Below the pieces are notes generated by a model. That model saw nothing but the letters and a program-made list of their open reading frames with translations, made no database searches and had not been told where the DNA came from. DNA of 8,377 nt from JBKHHU01 sp046539045 (lineage in GTDB: Bacteria; Planctomycetota; Phycisphaerae; SM23-33), in assembly GCA_046539045.1 (NCBI GenBank), contig JBKHHU010000155.1:1-8377 (forward strand), read 5' to 3'. Positions 1 to 5,831 of this stretch are shown here, piece after piece; the first letter of the stretch is position 1, and each line of letters opens with the position of its first letter. Made by a program: the position numbers and the translations under genes.

Positions 1-1167
1 GACCCGGTGATGTACCGCATCCTCCACGCCGACCACCCGCGCCGGCAGGACGAGTGGTGCATCTACCCGATGTACGACTGGGCCCACGGGATCGAGGACA
101 GCATCGAGGGCGTGACGCATTCGCTCTGCTCGCTGGAGTTCGAGAACCACCGGCCGCTGTATGACTGGTTCCTCGAGAAGATCATCGAGCATCATCCCGA
201 GCCGGTCCACAAGCCCGAGCAGACCGAGTTCGCGCGGTTCAACCTGACCTACACCATCATGAGCAAACGCAAGCTGCGCAAGCTCATCGATGCAGGCGTA
301 GTCGACGGATACGACGACCCGCGCCTGCCGACCCTGCGCGGGATGCGCCGCCGCGGGTTCACGCCCACGGCCATCCGGGAATTCATGAAGCACATCGGCG
401 TGAACAAGTTCGTCAGCACGATCGATTACCAACTGCTCGAGCACTTCCTCAGGCAGGACCTGAACAAGACCGCGGAGCGACGCATGGGCGTGCTCAACCC
501 GCTGAAGGTGACGATTACCAACTGGCCGGAAGGCGAGATCGACGAGCTGGAAGCGGTCAACAACCCCGAAGATGAGTCTGCCGGGATTCGGAAGGTGCCC
601 TTCTCCGGAACGCTGTACATCGAGCAGGACGACTTCATGGAAGACCCGCCCAAAAAGTTCTTCCGGCTGGCGCCGGGGCGCGAGGTGCGACTCCGTTACG
701 CGTACTTCATCACCTGCAACGATGTGGTGAAGGATGGCGAGGGAAACGTGGTCGAGTTGCTGTGCACCTACGATCCCGAGACTCGCGGCGGGGATGCCCC
801 CGATGGGCGCAAAGTCAAAGCGACCATGCACTGGGTTTCTGCCGAACACGCGGTGGATACGGAAGTCCGCGTCTACGATCACCTGTTCACCCAGGAAGAT
901 CCCGAGGACGTGCCGGAAGGCGAGGACTTCCTGAGCGTGGTGAACCCGGACTCGCTGACGGTGATCGACAACGCGAAGGTCGAGCCGGCCATCCGCGACA
1001 CGTCGGTCGGGCAAATCGTGCAGTTCGAGCGGAAGGGCTACTACTGCGTCGATCCGGACACGACCGGTGAGAAGACGGTGGTCAACCAGACCGTCACCCT
1101 CCGGAGCCGCTACAAGCCCGGCCAGAAGAACAAGCAGAAGCAGCAGAAGAACAAGGGCAAGAAGTAG
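1..1167 (+). CDS. glnS: Glutaminyl-tRNA synthetase, C-terminal two thirds (5' end outside window)
   Basis: This enzyme charges tRNA(Gln) with glutamine, using ATP, in the cytoplasm. The frame is open from base 1, where D-P-V-M-Y-R-I corresponds to the DPVLYRI stretch of Escherichia coli GlnRS. Roughly the first 190 residues, including the HIGH motif, are therefore missing. Visible class I features are the WCIYPMYDWAHGIED segment, GVTHSLCSLEFE, and the KMSKS-equivalent IMSKRKL at about fragment residues 86-92. These are followed by DDPRLPTLRGMRRRG. The anticodon-binding beta-barrels follow, with KVPFSG, DGRKVKATMHWVSAEHA and FERKGYYCVDPD. The first ATG in the window is not the real start. The protein ends in a Lys/Gln/Asn-rich tail of about 17 residues, absent from E. 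coli GlnRS. Such basic tails may aid RNA binding, which is inference. GlnRS is distinguished from GluRS by the close match to GlnRS across the C-terminal barrels. Confidence 0.97.
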   Translation, partial: DPVMYRILHADHPRRQDEWCIYPMYDWAHGIEDSIEGVTHSLCSLEFENHRPLYDWFLEKIIEHHPEPVHKPEQTEFARFNLTYTIMSKRKLRKLIDAGVVDGYDDPRLPTLRGMRRRGFTPTAIREFMKHIGVNKFVSTIDYQLLEHFLRQDLNKTAERRMGVLNPLKVTITNWPEGEIDELEAVNNPEDESAGIRKVPFSGTLYIEQDDFMEDPPKKFFRLAPGREVRLRYAYFITCNDVVKDGEGNVVELLCTYDPETRGGDAPDGRKVKATMHWVSAEHAVDTEVRVYDHLFTQEDPEDVPEGEDFLSVVNPDSLTVIDNAKVEPAIRDTSVGQIVQFERKGYYCVDPDTTGEKTVVNQTVTLRSRYKPGQKNKQKQQKNKGKK

Positions 1168-1216
1168 AAGCACGAATGCTGGTGCGGGGCCTTTCGAGCC
1201 GCTGACATTGTGATGC

Positions 1217-1317
1217 TTGGTGGGTCTCTGACCCCGCGTGGTGGGTCTCTGACCCACCACGTTGACCGATGCCATAGTGAAATCCAAAGGGCCGTTGGCG
1301 GGTCAGAGACCCGCCAA
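1217..1317. repeat. Compact palindromic repeat element between glnS and the radical SAM gene
   Basis: The core GGTGGGTCTCTGACC occurs at 1219-1233 and again at 1240-1254, a 21-bp direct spacing. Its reverse complement recurs around 1301-1315. TTGGTGGGTCTCTGACC (1217-1233) and GGTCAGAGACCCGCCAA (1301-1317) form an outer inverted repeat matching at 16 of 17 positions. The second and third copies are each extended into a perfect hairpin. The arrangement resembles REP/BIME-type intergenic repeats or a miniature inverted-repeat element. No flanking target duplication or transposase gene is visible. I see no gene in the surrounding 1168-1388 spacer and no convincing promoter for the gene that follows. 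Confidence 0.75.
1237..1261. repeat. Perfect 11-bp stem, 3-nt loop (TCT) hairpin
   Basis: CGTGGTGGGTC (1237-1247) pairs perfectly with GACCCACCACG (1251-1261) around the loop TCT. No T-run follows on either strand, so it does not look like a standard intrinsic terminator, although it could stall or protect the 3' end of glnS mRNA. It is the central hairpin of the 1217-1317 element. Confidence 0.8.
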
Positions 1318-1318
1318 C
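1294..1318. repeat. Second perfect 11-bp stem, 3-nt loop (AGA) hairpin
   Basis: GTTGGCGGGTC (1294-1304) pairs perfectly with GACCCGCCAAC (1308-1318) around the loop AGA. The loop is the complement of the TCT loop in the first hairpin, and GGGTCAGAGACCC here is the exact reverse complement of GGGTCTCTGACCC at 1243-1255. This is therefore an inverted copy of the same unit. The outer stem bases differ (GTTGGC against GTGGTG on the matching side) but remain paired. Confidence 0.8.
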
Positions 1319-1388
1319 CGTGAAGATCCCACAATGCCCATGCTCCGAATTTGTGGACCGACACCGCGTATGTCTCCTACGATGAACC

Positions 1389-2309
1389 ATGGACAAAGGA
1401 CCCTCCGATAAAAAATCCGTCCTCCGCGACCACCGCCGTCAGTGGCGGGATTGTCTGTACGTTTATCCGGTCATCAGCCGCCGGGCTCAGGGGCTGAGCA
1501 TCGGCGTGAACCTGAATCCGGAGAAGCGATGCAACTTCGGCTGCGTGTACTGCCAGATCAATCGCCGCGTGGCGCGCGGGCTGACCGGTGTGGACCTGGA
1601 CAGACTCGGCGAGGAACTGGACCTCGCCCTGGCCGAGGCGACCAGCGGCCGCCTGTGGGAAGAGCCCCGATACGCATCCACCCCGCCGGAGTTGCGGCGC
1701 ATCAACGACATCGCCTTCAGCGGCGACGGCGAGCCGACCTGCCTTGCCGAGTTCGACACGGCCGTGCAGATCGCCGCCGACGCGAAAGACAAACACGCCG
1801 CCGACGACGTCAAGATCGTCATCATCACCAACGCCACAAAGCTCGACAGCCCGCAATTTTCCCGGGCCCTGCCCGCACTGAAACGCTCCAACGGCGAGAT
1901 CTGGGCCAAGCTGGACGCCGGTACCGAAGAGCATTTCCGGGCCGTCAACCGCCCCGCCGGCGGGGTGACGCTCGATCGCATCGTCAGCAACATCGCCGGT
2001 GTGGCCACCCAGATGCCCGTGGTCATCCAGACGCTCTTTTTCCGCCTCGACGGCCGGCAACCCGATGCCGAGGAGATCAGCGCTTACATCGGCAGGATTC
2101 GGCGGATCCTCGATTCCGGCGGGTCGATCAAGCTCATCCAACTGCACACCATCGCCCGCAGCCCCGCCGAGGCCGTCGCGCGGGCCCTGCCGAACGAGCA
2201 ACTGGACGAGATCGCCGAGATCATCCGAAATTCCGTCCCCGAGGTCCCGCTGGCCGTATACTACGGACAGGACGTCCCGCCGCAATCCGGGACGGAATCC
2301 GACGCCTGA
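1389..2309 (+). CDS. Radical SAM protein, COG0731/TYW1-like type, specific reaction unknown
   Basis: A 306-residue radical SAM enzyme. The 4Fe-4S cluster motif CX3CX2C is at C48, C52 and C55 in the context EKRCNFGCVYCQINRR. FSGDGEPT at residues 110-117 fits the SAM-binding glycine-rich position and is typical of COG0731 Fe-S oxidoreductases, the group that includes the wyosine enzyme TYW1. Further family-like stretches are YPVISRRAQGLSIGVNLNP before the cysteines and IITNATKLDS at about 147-156. There is no flavodoxin domain as in eukaryotic TYW1 and no SPASM-type cysteine-rich C-terminus, so a tRNA wyosine role cannot be assigned. The ATG at 1389 has no clear Shine-Dalgarno sequence. The ATG at 1381 is out of frame. 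The gene ends just before a small gene whose ribosome-binding site overlaps the stop codon, so the two are probably co-transcribed. Confidence 0.9.
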   Translation: MDKGPSDKKSVLRDHRRQWRDCLYVYPVISRRAQGLSIGVNLNPEKRCNFGCVYCQINRRVARGLTGVDLDRLGEELDLALAEATSGRLWEEPRYASTPPELRRINDIAFSGDGEPTCLAEFDTAVQIAADAKDKHAADDVKIVIITNATKLDSPQFSRALPALKRSNGEIWAKLDAGTEEHFRAVNRPAGGVTLDRIVSNIAGVATQMPVVIQTLFFRLDGRQPDAEEISAYIGRIRRILDSGGSIKLIQLHTIARSPAEAVARALPNEQLDEIAEIIRNSVPEVPLAVYYGQDVPPQSGTESDA

Positions 2310-2316
2310 AAAGGAG
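2309..2316 (+). promoter_or_regulatory. Ribosome-binding site overlapping the radical SAM stop codon
   Basis: AAAAGGAG begins on the last base of the TGA at 2307-2309 and lies 8 nt before the ATG at 2325. This strong site fixes the start of the 86-residue protein. It also suggests that translation of the small protein is coupled to termination on the radical SAM gene. Confidence 0.8.
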
Positions 2317-2324
2317 TCCCGGCA

Positions 2325-2585
2325 ATGGGTAAGACGATCAAACGGAAGGTTCTCAAGCGAGACGACATCGGCCTGTGCGTTCTGCTGCCGAAGACCGAAT
2401 GGTCACGCGTCCCGCCGCCTGGGGGGTCGTTCACGGGCAGAGTCAACGGGACCGAGCGCACCATCCACGTGGTCGGCGAGCAATGCACCTGCGGCGGCAG
2501 GCCCGTCCACGAACACCGCTACCTCCAACTGCCGAAATCCGTCACCCTCACACCCAACGACCAGGCCGTGGTGGAACTGTTCTGA
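2325..2585 (+). CDS. Small conserved-looking hypothetical protein with CxC and HxH pairs
   Basis: An 86-residue soluble protein with no signal peptide or membrane segment. I do not recognise the family. It opens with a basic stretch (MGKTIKRKVLKRDD). A probable beta-rich middle follows. C54 and C56 (QCTCGG) with H62 and H64 (VHEHRY) could bind a metal such as zinc. C18 lies in an LCVLL stretch. The C-terminal third (LPKSVTLTPNDQAVVELF) reads like beta-strands around a turn. The start is well supported by AAAAGGAG 8 nt upstream, and the gap to the radical SAM gene is only 15 bp. That context suggests a shared transcript and perhaps a shared function, such as partner or substrate, but nothing in the sequence proves it. 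It lacks the obvious leader/core division of a RiPP precursor. Confidence 0.72.
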   Translation: MGKTIKRKVLKRDDIGLCVLLPKTEWSRVPPPGGSFTGRVNGTERTIHVVGEQCTCGGRPVHEHRYLQLPKSVTLTPNDQAVVELF

Positions 2586-2651
2586 TCGCGGTCCTCTCGC
2601 GCCGGCGAGCGTGGATTGCCGACTGCCTCGCCAGCCGGACACCAAAATGAC

Positions 2652-2689
2652 AAACGCCCCGCCGAACCGACTGGCTCGACCGGGCGCTT
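2652..2689 (-). terminator. Candidate stem-loop terminator for the apt-amidotransferase-lipoprotein block
   Basis: On the minus strand AAGCGCCC (2689-2682) can pair with GGGCGTTT (2659-2652), with one G-T wobble. GTCATTTT follows, a broken T-rich stretch. It lies 25 bp beyond the lipoprotein stop codon in the 128-bp convergent spacer 2586-2713. The loop is long (22 nt), so this is a moderate candidate only. I see no good terminator for the plus-strand small gene. Confidence 0.4.
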
Positions 2690-2713
2690 GGTTGACGATA
2701 GCGGGCAGACGTT

Positions 2714-3088
2714 TCAGCTATCGAAATCCGGCTGCCCCGAGGGGTTGACATTCCCGATCAGCTTGTGGACCACCTCGCCGTTGACGAAGCCGATGTACAG
2801 CACCACGTCCGAACTCTGCCACTGGTACCACGAGGCGCTGAACGGCGTTTTCGGTTCCTGATCGTCCATCGACGGCAGACCGTCGGGAATCATCTCCTGG
2901 TTGGGCACGTGTTCCACCGCCACCGGCTCGCCCGGGCCGAGAATCTCCTGCACCCGGTCCAGCGACATGCCGAGCTTGATCTTCTCGTAGTTCTCTCTGT
3001 TGACCTCCGTGGCGGTGTCATTGCACCCGACGGCCGCCATGACAGTAGCGACCAGGAGAACGATGACTGCTGATATCCTGAACTTCAT
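2714..3088 (-). CDS. Small BamE/SmpA-like lipoprotein
   Basis: A 124-residue predicted lipoprotein. Residues 1-22 form a lipoprotein signal: MKFR, a hydrophobic stretch (ISAVIVLLVATVMAAVG), then C22 as the likely lipidated cysteine in A-V-G-C. The mature part contains NYEKIKLGMSLDRVQEILG (residues 33-51), the helix-turn-helix pattern typical of BamE/SmpA-OmlA-like domains. Strands follow, including ASWYQWQSSDVVLYIGFVNGEVVHK at about 85-109. BamE itself serves outer-membrane protein assembly, but many lipoproteins carry this fold for unknown purposes, so the bam role is not assigned. The ATG at 3088 is chosen because AAAAGGAG lies 7 nt before it and the signal peptide starts there. An in-frame ATG at 3121 has no ribosome-binding site. 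The gene lies 74 bp after the amidotransferase and may also have its own promoter. Confidence 0.82.
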   Translation of the reverse strand: MKFRISAVIVLLVATVMAAVGCNDTATEVNRENYEKIKLGMSLDRVQEILGPGEPVAVEHVPNQEMIPDGLPSMDDQEPKTPFSASWYQWQSSDVVLYIGFVNGEVVHKLIGNVNPSGQPDFDS

Positions 3089-3126
3089 CCAGGAACTCCT
3101 TTTCGTTAACGTTGAATTCATGCTGA

Positions 3127-3155
3127 ATTGTATGCGGCGGCGGGCGCGGAGGCGA
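3127..3155 (-). promoter_or_regulatory. Possible promoter for the lipoprotein gene
   Basis: On the minus strand TACAAT (3132-3127) matches the sigma-70 -10 consensus at 5 of 6 bases. TCGCCT (3155-3150), 17 bp upstream, is a poor -35 with 3 of 6 matches. A transcript would begin about 35 nt before the lipoprotein ATG. The -35 overlaps the region just before the amidotransferase stop codon, so this would be an internal promoter. Confidence 0.3.
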
Positions 3156-3162
3156 ACTTCGA

Positions 3163-3870
3163 CTATCTCAGCACGTACTGCGCGAACCGTCTGAGCAGCC
3201 CGGCCGATTCCGGCGTCTCGCGCACATCCGAGAGCACCTGCGCCGGGTCCTGCCCCTGGTCGCGCAGCGTCTTCTCCGAGAGTCGCACGTACGCCCGCGT
3301 GGCCGCGGCGTTGAACTCCGGGTGGAACTGCACGCCCCAGGCGCACCGTCCGAGACGGAACGCATGGTTCAAATCGTGCTCGTTGCCCGCCAGCCGCACC
3401 GCCCCTGCCGGGAGCTCCTGTACCGACTCGAAATGCGACGACTGCACCCAGAGCGGATCCGGAAGCCCTGCCATGAGCGGATCGTCGACCGCCGCCGAAG
3501 TGAGATTGATCTGCACCGAACCGGTTTCCTTGCCATGGGGGTTCCGACCGACCCTGCCGCCCACCGCGTCGGCCAGCAGCTGATGCCCGTAGCAGATCGC
3601 CAGCACGGGCAGTTCACGCTCCACCGTCTGCACCAGCCATCGCCCGGTGCGTTCGGACCATTCGCTGCGGTCGGTCACGAACTCGTGCGAACCGGTAACC
3701 ACGGCCCCGGCGATCCGGCCCGGTTCCGGAAGCGGCTGACCGGCGACCGCATCCACCACCGTGCACTGCGACTCGCCCAGCCCCATGCCCGCAGCCATCC
3801 AGTGCTCGAAATCCCCACAAACGCGGGACAGTTCGGGCATGGTGCTGCCGAGCTTAATGATGGCGATCAT
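3163..3870 (-). CDS. Class I glutamine amidotransferase (GuaA N-domain-like, stand-alone)
   Basis: A 235-residue type 1 glutamine amidotransferase, predicted to hydrolyse glutamine and release ammonia in the cytoplasm. The triad is visible: nucleophile C93 in the elbow LAICYGHQLLA, and H183 and E185 in GVQFHPEF. GAVVTGS at 56-61 fits the strand-loop forming the oxyanion region. Related regions GGRVGRNPHGKETGS and WVQSSHFESV match the COG0518 group of 'GMP synthase-like' amidotransferases. No synthetase (ATP pyrophosphatase) domain is fused, so it is not GuaA itself. The acceptor is unknown, and a gamma-glutamyl hydrolase role is equally possible. ATG at 3870 is preferred because GAGAG lies about 8 nt upstream. 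The TTG at 3876 would add two residues but sits too close to that site. It lies 23 bp after apt on the same strand, suggesting an operon and possibly a purine-related role. Confidence 0.88.
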   Translation of the reverse strand: MIAIIKLGSTMPELSRVCGDFEHWMAAGMGLGESQCTVVDAVAGQPLPEPGRIAGAVVTGSHEFVTDRSEWSERTGRWLVQTVERELPVLAICYGHQLLADAVGGRVGRNPHGKETGSVQINLTSAAVDDPLMAGLPDPLWVQSSHFESVQELPAGAVRLAGNEHDLNHAFRLGRCAWGVQFHPEFNAAATRAYVRLSEKTLRDQGQDPAQVLSDVRETPESAGLLRRFAQYVLR

Positions 3871-3893
3871 GTCCAACGCTCTCAGTCGCCGCG

Positions 3894-4418
3894 CTATTCG
3901 CCGTCGACGGTCATCAGCGTGCGGACGTCGTACTCGGCCAGCTTTTCCCTGCCCGGGAGGAAGCCCAGTTCGATCAGGAACGTCACGCCCGCGATCTCGC
4001 CACCGAGCTTTTCGATGAGGTGACAGGCCGCTTCCATCGTTCCGCCGGTGGCCAGCAGGTCGTCGACCATCAGAATTTTCTGCCCGGGGTGGCTGACGGC
4101 GTCAGTGTGGATCTCAATAGTGGCCGTGCCGTATTCCAGACCGTAGGTGCGGGAGATCTTTTCCGCGGGCAGCTTGCCCGGTTTGCGGATGGGGATGAAG
4201 CCCGCGTCGAGGCGATCGGCGAGCATGGTCCCGAAGATGAACCCTCGCGATTCCACGCCCGCGACCTGCTCGATACCGGCGTTCCTGAACGGCTCGGCCA
4301 TGCGGTCTGCCGTTTCTTTCAGGGCTTCCGGATGACTGAGCAGCGGGGTGATGTCCTTGAACACGATTCCCTTCTTCGGGAAATCCGGCACGTCGCGAAT
4401 GAGTTTCTCCAGGTCCAT
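3894..4418 (-). CDS. apt: Adenine phosphoribosyltransferase
   Basis: This enzyme converts adenine and PRPP to AMP and pyrophosphate, the purine salvage step, in the cytoplasm. At 174 residues it has the usual length of bacterial Apt. The N-terminus IRDVPDFPKKGIVFKDITPLL is highly characteristic. AGVESRGFIFG (53-63) and the hood segment IRKPGKLP (77-84) contribute to base recognition. The PRPP-binding motif ILMVDDLLATGGTM is at 115-128 with both aspartates and the TGGT loop intact. The C-terminal FLIELGFLPGREKL is also standard. The ATG at 4418 is supported by AAAGGAA ending 5 nt upstream. It is the first gene of a probable minus-strand operon with the amidotransferase 23 bp downstream. I see no defect, and the gene looks fully functional. 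Confidence 0.97.
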   Translation of the reverse strand: MDLEKLIRDVPDFPKKGIVFKDITPLLSHPEALKETADRMAEPFRNAGIEQVAGVESRGFIFGTMLADRLDAGFIPIRKPGKLPAEKISRTYGLEYGTATIEIHTDAVSHPGQKILMVDDLLATGGTMEAACHLIEKLGGEIAGVTFLIELGFLPGREKLAEYDVRTLMTVDGE

Positions 4419-4507
4419 GGTCTTCCTTTCTGATCCGTCGGGGAACTGATTTCAATGAGCCACCAGAGTACACGCCAGCGCCCGGATGGGAAACGGGATT
4501 TTCCCGC

Positions 4508-4527
4508 GTCCGGTAAATCGACCGGAC
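4508..4527. promoter_or_regulatory. 20-bp dyad in the divergent apt/metalloprotease spacer
   Basis: GTCCGGT (4508-4514) and ACCGGAC (4521-4527) form a perfect 7+7 bp inverted repeat around AAATCG, with the symmetry of a dimeric regulator site. It lies 90 bp before apt and 99 bp before the metalloprotease start. A second short inverted repeat, GGGAAA/TTTCCC at 4488-4505, is adjacent. Promoter-like hexamers are weak: TACTAT at 4589-4594 on the plus strand and TGTACT at 4472-4467 on the minus strand, neither with a good -35. The regulatory role is inference. Confidence 0.35.
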
Positions 4528-4625
4528 CGACGGGAGTGGAGCCAATGCGATTTTTGCCAGAAATCCCCCGCCCGCCCGAAGATGCGGTTACTATGGAACA
4601 GGACAGAACATCATGAGGTGATGCG

Positions 4626-5726
4626 ATGATCAGGAAAGCACTGCTGTTGGCGATCGTGTTCGGTGCAGCTTCCGCCGGTCGTGCGGTGACGATTCAGTTC
4701 GATTACCGTTACGACACCGAGGGGTTCTATTCCACGTCGGATCGACGAGCGGCCCTGGAATATGCAGCAGGGAGATTCGCGCAGTACATCGACGATCTGT
4801 CGGCCATCGAGCCGTCCGGCGCGAACACGTGGGAAGCCCAGTTCACCAACCCGGCCAGCGGACTGAGCACCAGTGTCTCCAACCTGGTGGTTCCTGCAGA
4901 TACGCTGGTTCTCTTCATCGGCGCCCGGGACCTGGGAGGCAGCACGCTCGGACGCGCCGGGCCCGGCGGTTTCAGCGCCTCCGGATTCTCCGATTGGCTG
5001 GATACGGTCGATACCCGTGGTCAGACCGGCGAGAACGCCACCCCGGCAAGCGACTTCGGCCCCTGGGGCGGATCGATGGCCCTCAACAGCACCACCAACT
5101 GGCATTTCGGGATCGCCAACGGTCCCGCGCCGGGTCAGGCGGATTTCGTCTCGGTCGTGCAGCACGAGCTCGGTCATCTGCTGGGGGTCGGCACCAGCAA
5201 CTCCTGGAAAGCCCACGTGAAAACCGATGCCGACGGAGATTATTACTTCGACGGGCCCGCCAGCGTGCTGGAACACGGCCAGACCATTGACCTGCAGCCG
5301 GGCGGGGCCCATTGGGCGGAGGACACCATCAGCCGGATCGGCAACTCCTTCCAGGAAGCCGCCATGGACCCGAACATCACCATCGGCGAGCGGAAACGCT
5401 TTACCGAACTGGATCTGGCCGGCCTGGTCGACATCGGCTGGGAGCAGACGGTCAGAGGCGATGCCAATGCCGACGGGTTCGTCTCCGCTGCCGATGTCGA
5501 ATTGCTTGGCGCCAATTACGGCCGGGAGGGCGCAACCTGGGAGGACGGCGATTTCGACGGCGACGGCGACGTGGACCTGATCGACTTTTCCTGGCTGGTG
5601 ACCAACTACCCGCTCAGCGAGGGCGAGTCGGCCGAGTCGCTGCTGTCGCAGACGAACGTTCCGGAACCGACCACGCCGGCGCTGCTCGGGCTGGGCGGGC
5701 TGGCCTTGTTGAAGCGCAGACGCTGA
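4626..5726 (+). CDS. Secreted HExxH metalloprotease-like protein with dockerin-type EF-hands and PEP-CTERM tail
   Basis: A 366-residue exported protein. Residues 1-20 form a signal peptide (basic MIRK, hydrophobic core, cleavage near A-S-A-G-R-A). The catalytic region carries HELGHLLG at 180-187: H180 and H184 as zinc ligands and E181 as catalytic base. The usual metzincin third His, three positions after the Gly, is absent (T190). H229 in GGAHWAED is a likely replacement. AAMDP around M247 resembles a Met-turn and is followed by TELDLAGLVDIGW (260-272). A dockerin type I-like pair of calcium loops follows: DANADGFVSAAD (279-290) and DFDGDGDVDLID (309-320). The end is PEP-CTERM: VPEP (345-348), a short hydrophobic segment and KRRR. 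PEP-CTERM tails are normally processed by an exosortase, which is not in this window. GAGGTG 5 nt upstream supports the ATG. The substrate is unknown. Family resemblance is to planctomycete NF038122-type or leishmanolysin-like proteases. Confidence 0.85.
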   Translation: MIRKALLLAIVFGAASAGRAVTIQFDYRYDTEGFYSTSDRRAALEYAAGRFAQYIDDLSAIEPSGANTWEAQFTNPASGLSTSVSNLVVPADTLVLFIGARDLGGSTLGRAGPGGFSASGFSDWLDTVDTRGQTGENATPASDFGPWGGSMALNSTTNWHFGIANGPAPGQADFVSVVQHELGHLLGVGTSNSWKAHVKTDADGDYYFDGPASVLEHGQTIDLQPGGAHWAEDTISRIGNSFQEAAMDPNITIGERKRFTELDLAGLVDIGWEQTVRGDANADGFVSAADVELLGANYGREGATWEDGDFDGDGDVDLIDFSWLVTNYPLSEGESAESLLSQTNVPEPTTPALLGLGGLALLKRRR

Positions 5727-5781
5727 GTTTCTTATGTCCGGAGGGAACCATCTCAGCCGCAGAGCGTCCGATAGAGGGAAC

Positions 5782-5802
5782 GCCGGGGGAGAGTCTCCCG
5801 GC
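5782..5802. other. Small stem-loop between the metalloprotease and propeller genes
   Basis: GCCGGG (5782-5787) and CCCGGC (5797-5802) form a 6-bp GC stem, extendable by AGA/TCT with a two-base bulge. No T-run follows. It lies in the 105-bp spacer 5727-5831 and could attenuate read-through or separate the two transcripts. The downstream ATG at 5832 has no clear Shine-Dalgarno sequence. Confidence 0.3.
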
Positions 5803-5831
5803 CTGCCGCGACTCCAGAGTACACCGCGACC

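Noticed and set aside
1094..1396. Minus-strand open frames of 84-100 codons crossing the intergenic repeat
   Set aside because: They are translations of the palindromic repeat and the glnS 3' end. The recurring SETH and SDPP peptide pieces come from the repeat cores.
2257..2262. TATACT resembling a -10 element inside the radical SAM gene
   Set aside because: It encodes the V-Y-Y stretch near the C-terminus and has no -35 at a suitable spacing. The small gene downstream is better explained by read-through and coupling.
1377..2285. 302-codon open frame on the minus strand opposite the radical SAM gene
   Set aside because: It mirrors the radical SAM codons in GC-rich DNA, has a composition rich in Gly/Val/Asp without recognisable motifs, and the plus strand has an intact enzyme.
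2325..2585. Small gene as a RiPP precursor modified by the neighbouring radical SAM enzyme
   Set aside because: The sequence looks like a folded beta-rich protein without a leader/core division or repeated Cys/Gly core. The enzyme also lacks a SPASM-like C-terminal cysteine cluster.
3089..3346. 86-residue N-terminal extension of the lipoprotein, overlapping the amidotransferase
   Set aside because: The extra sequence is the out-of-frame reading of the amidotransferase end. The lipoprotein signal peptide and a strong AAAAGGAG both mark 3088 as the start.
4020..4433. 137-codon plus-strand open frame over apt
   Set aside because: It is antisense to a textbook Apt protein and has no motif of its own.
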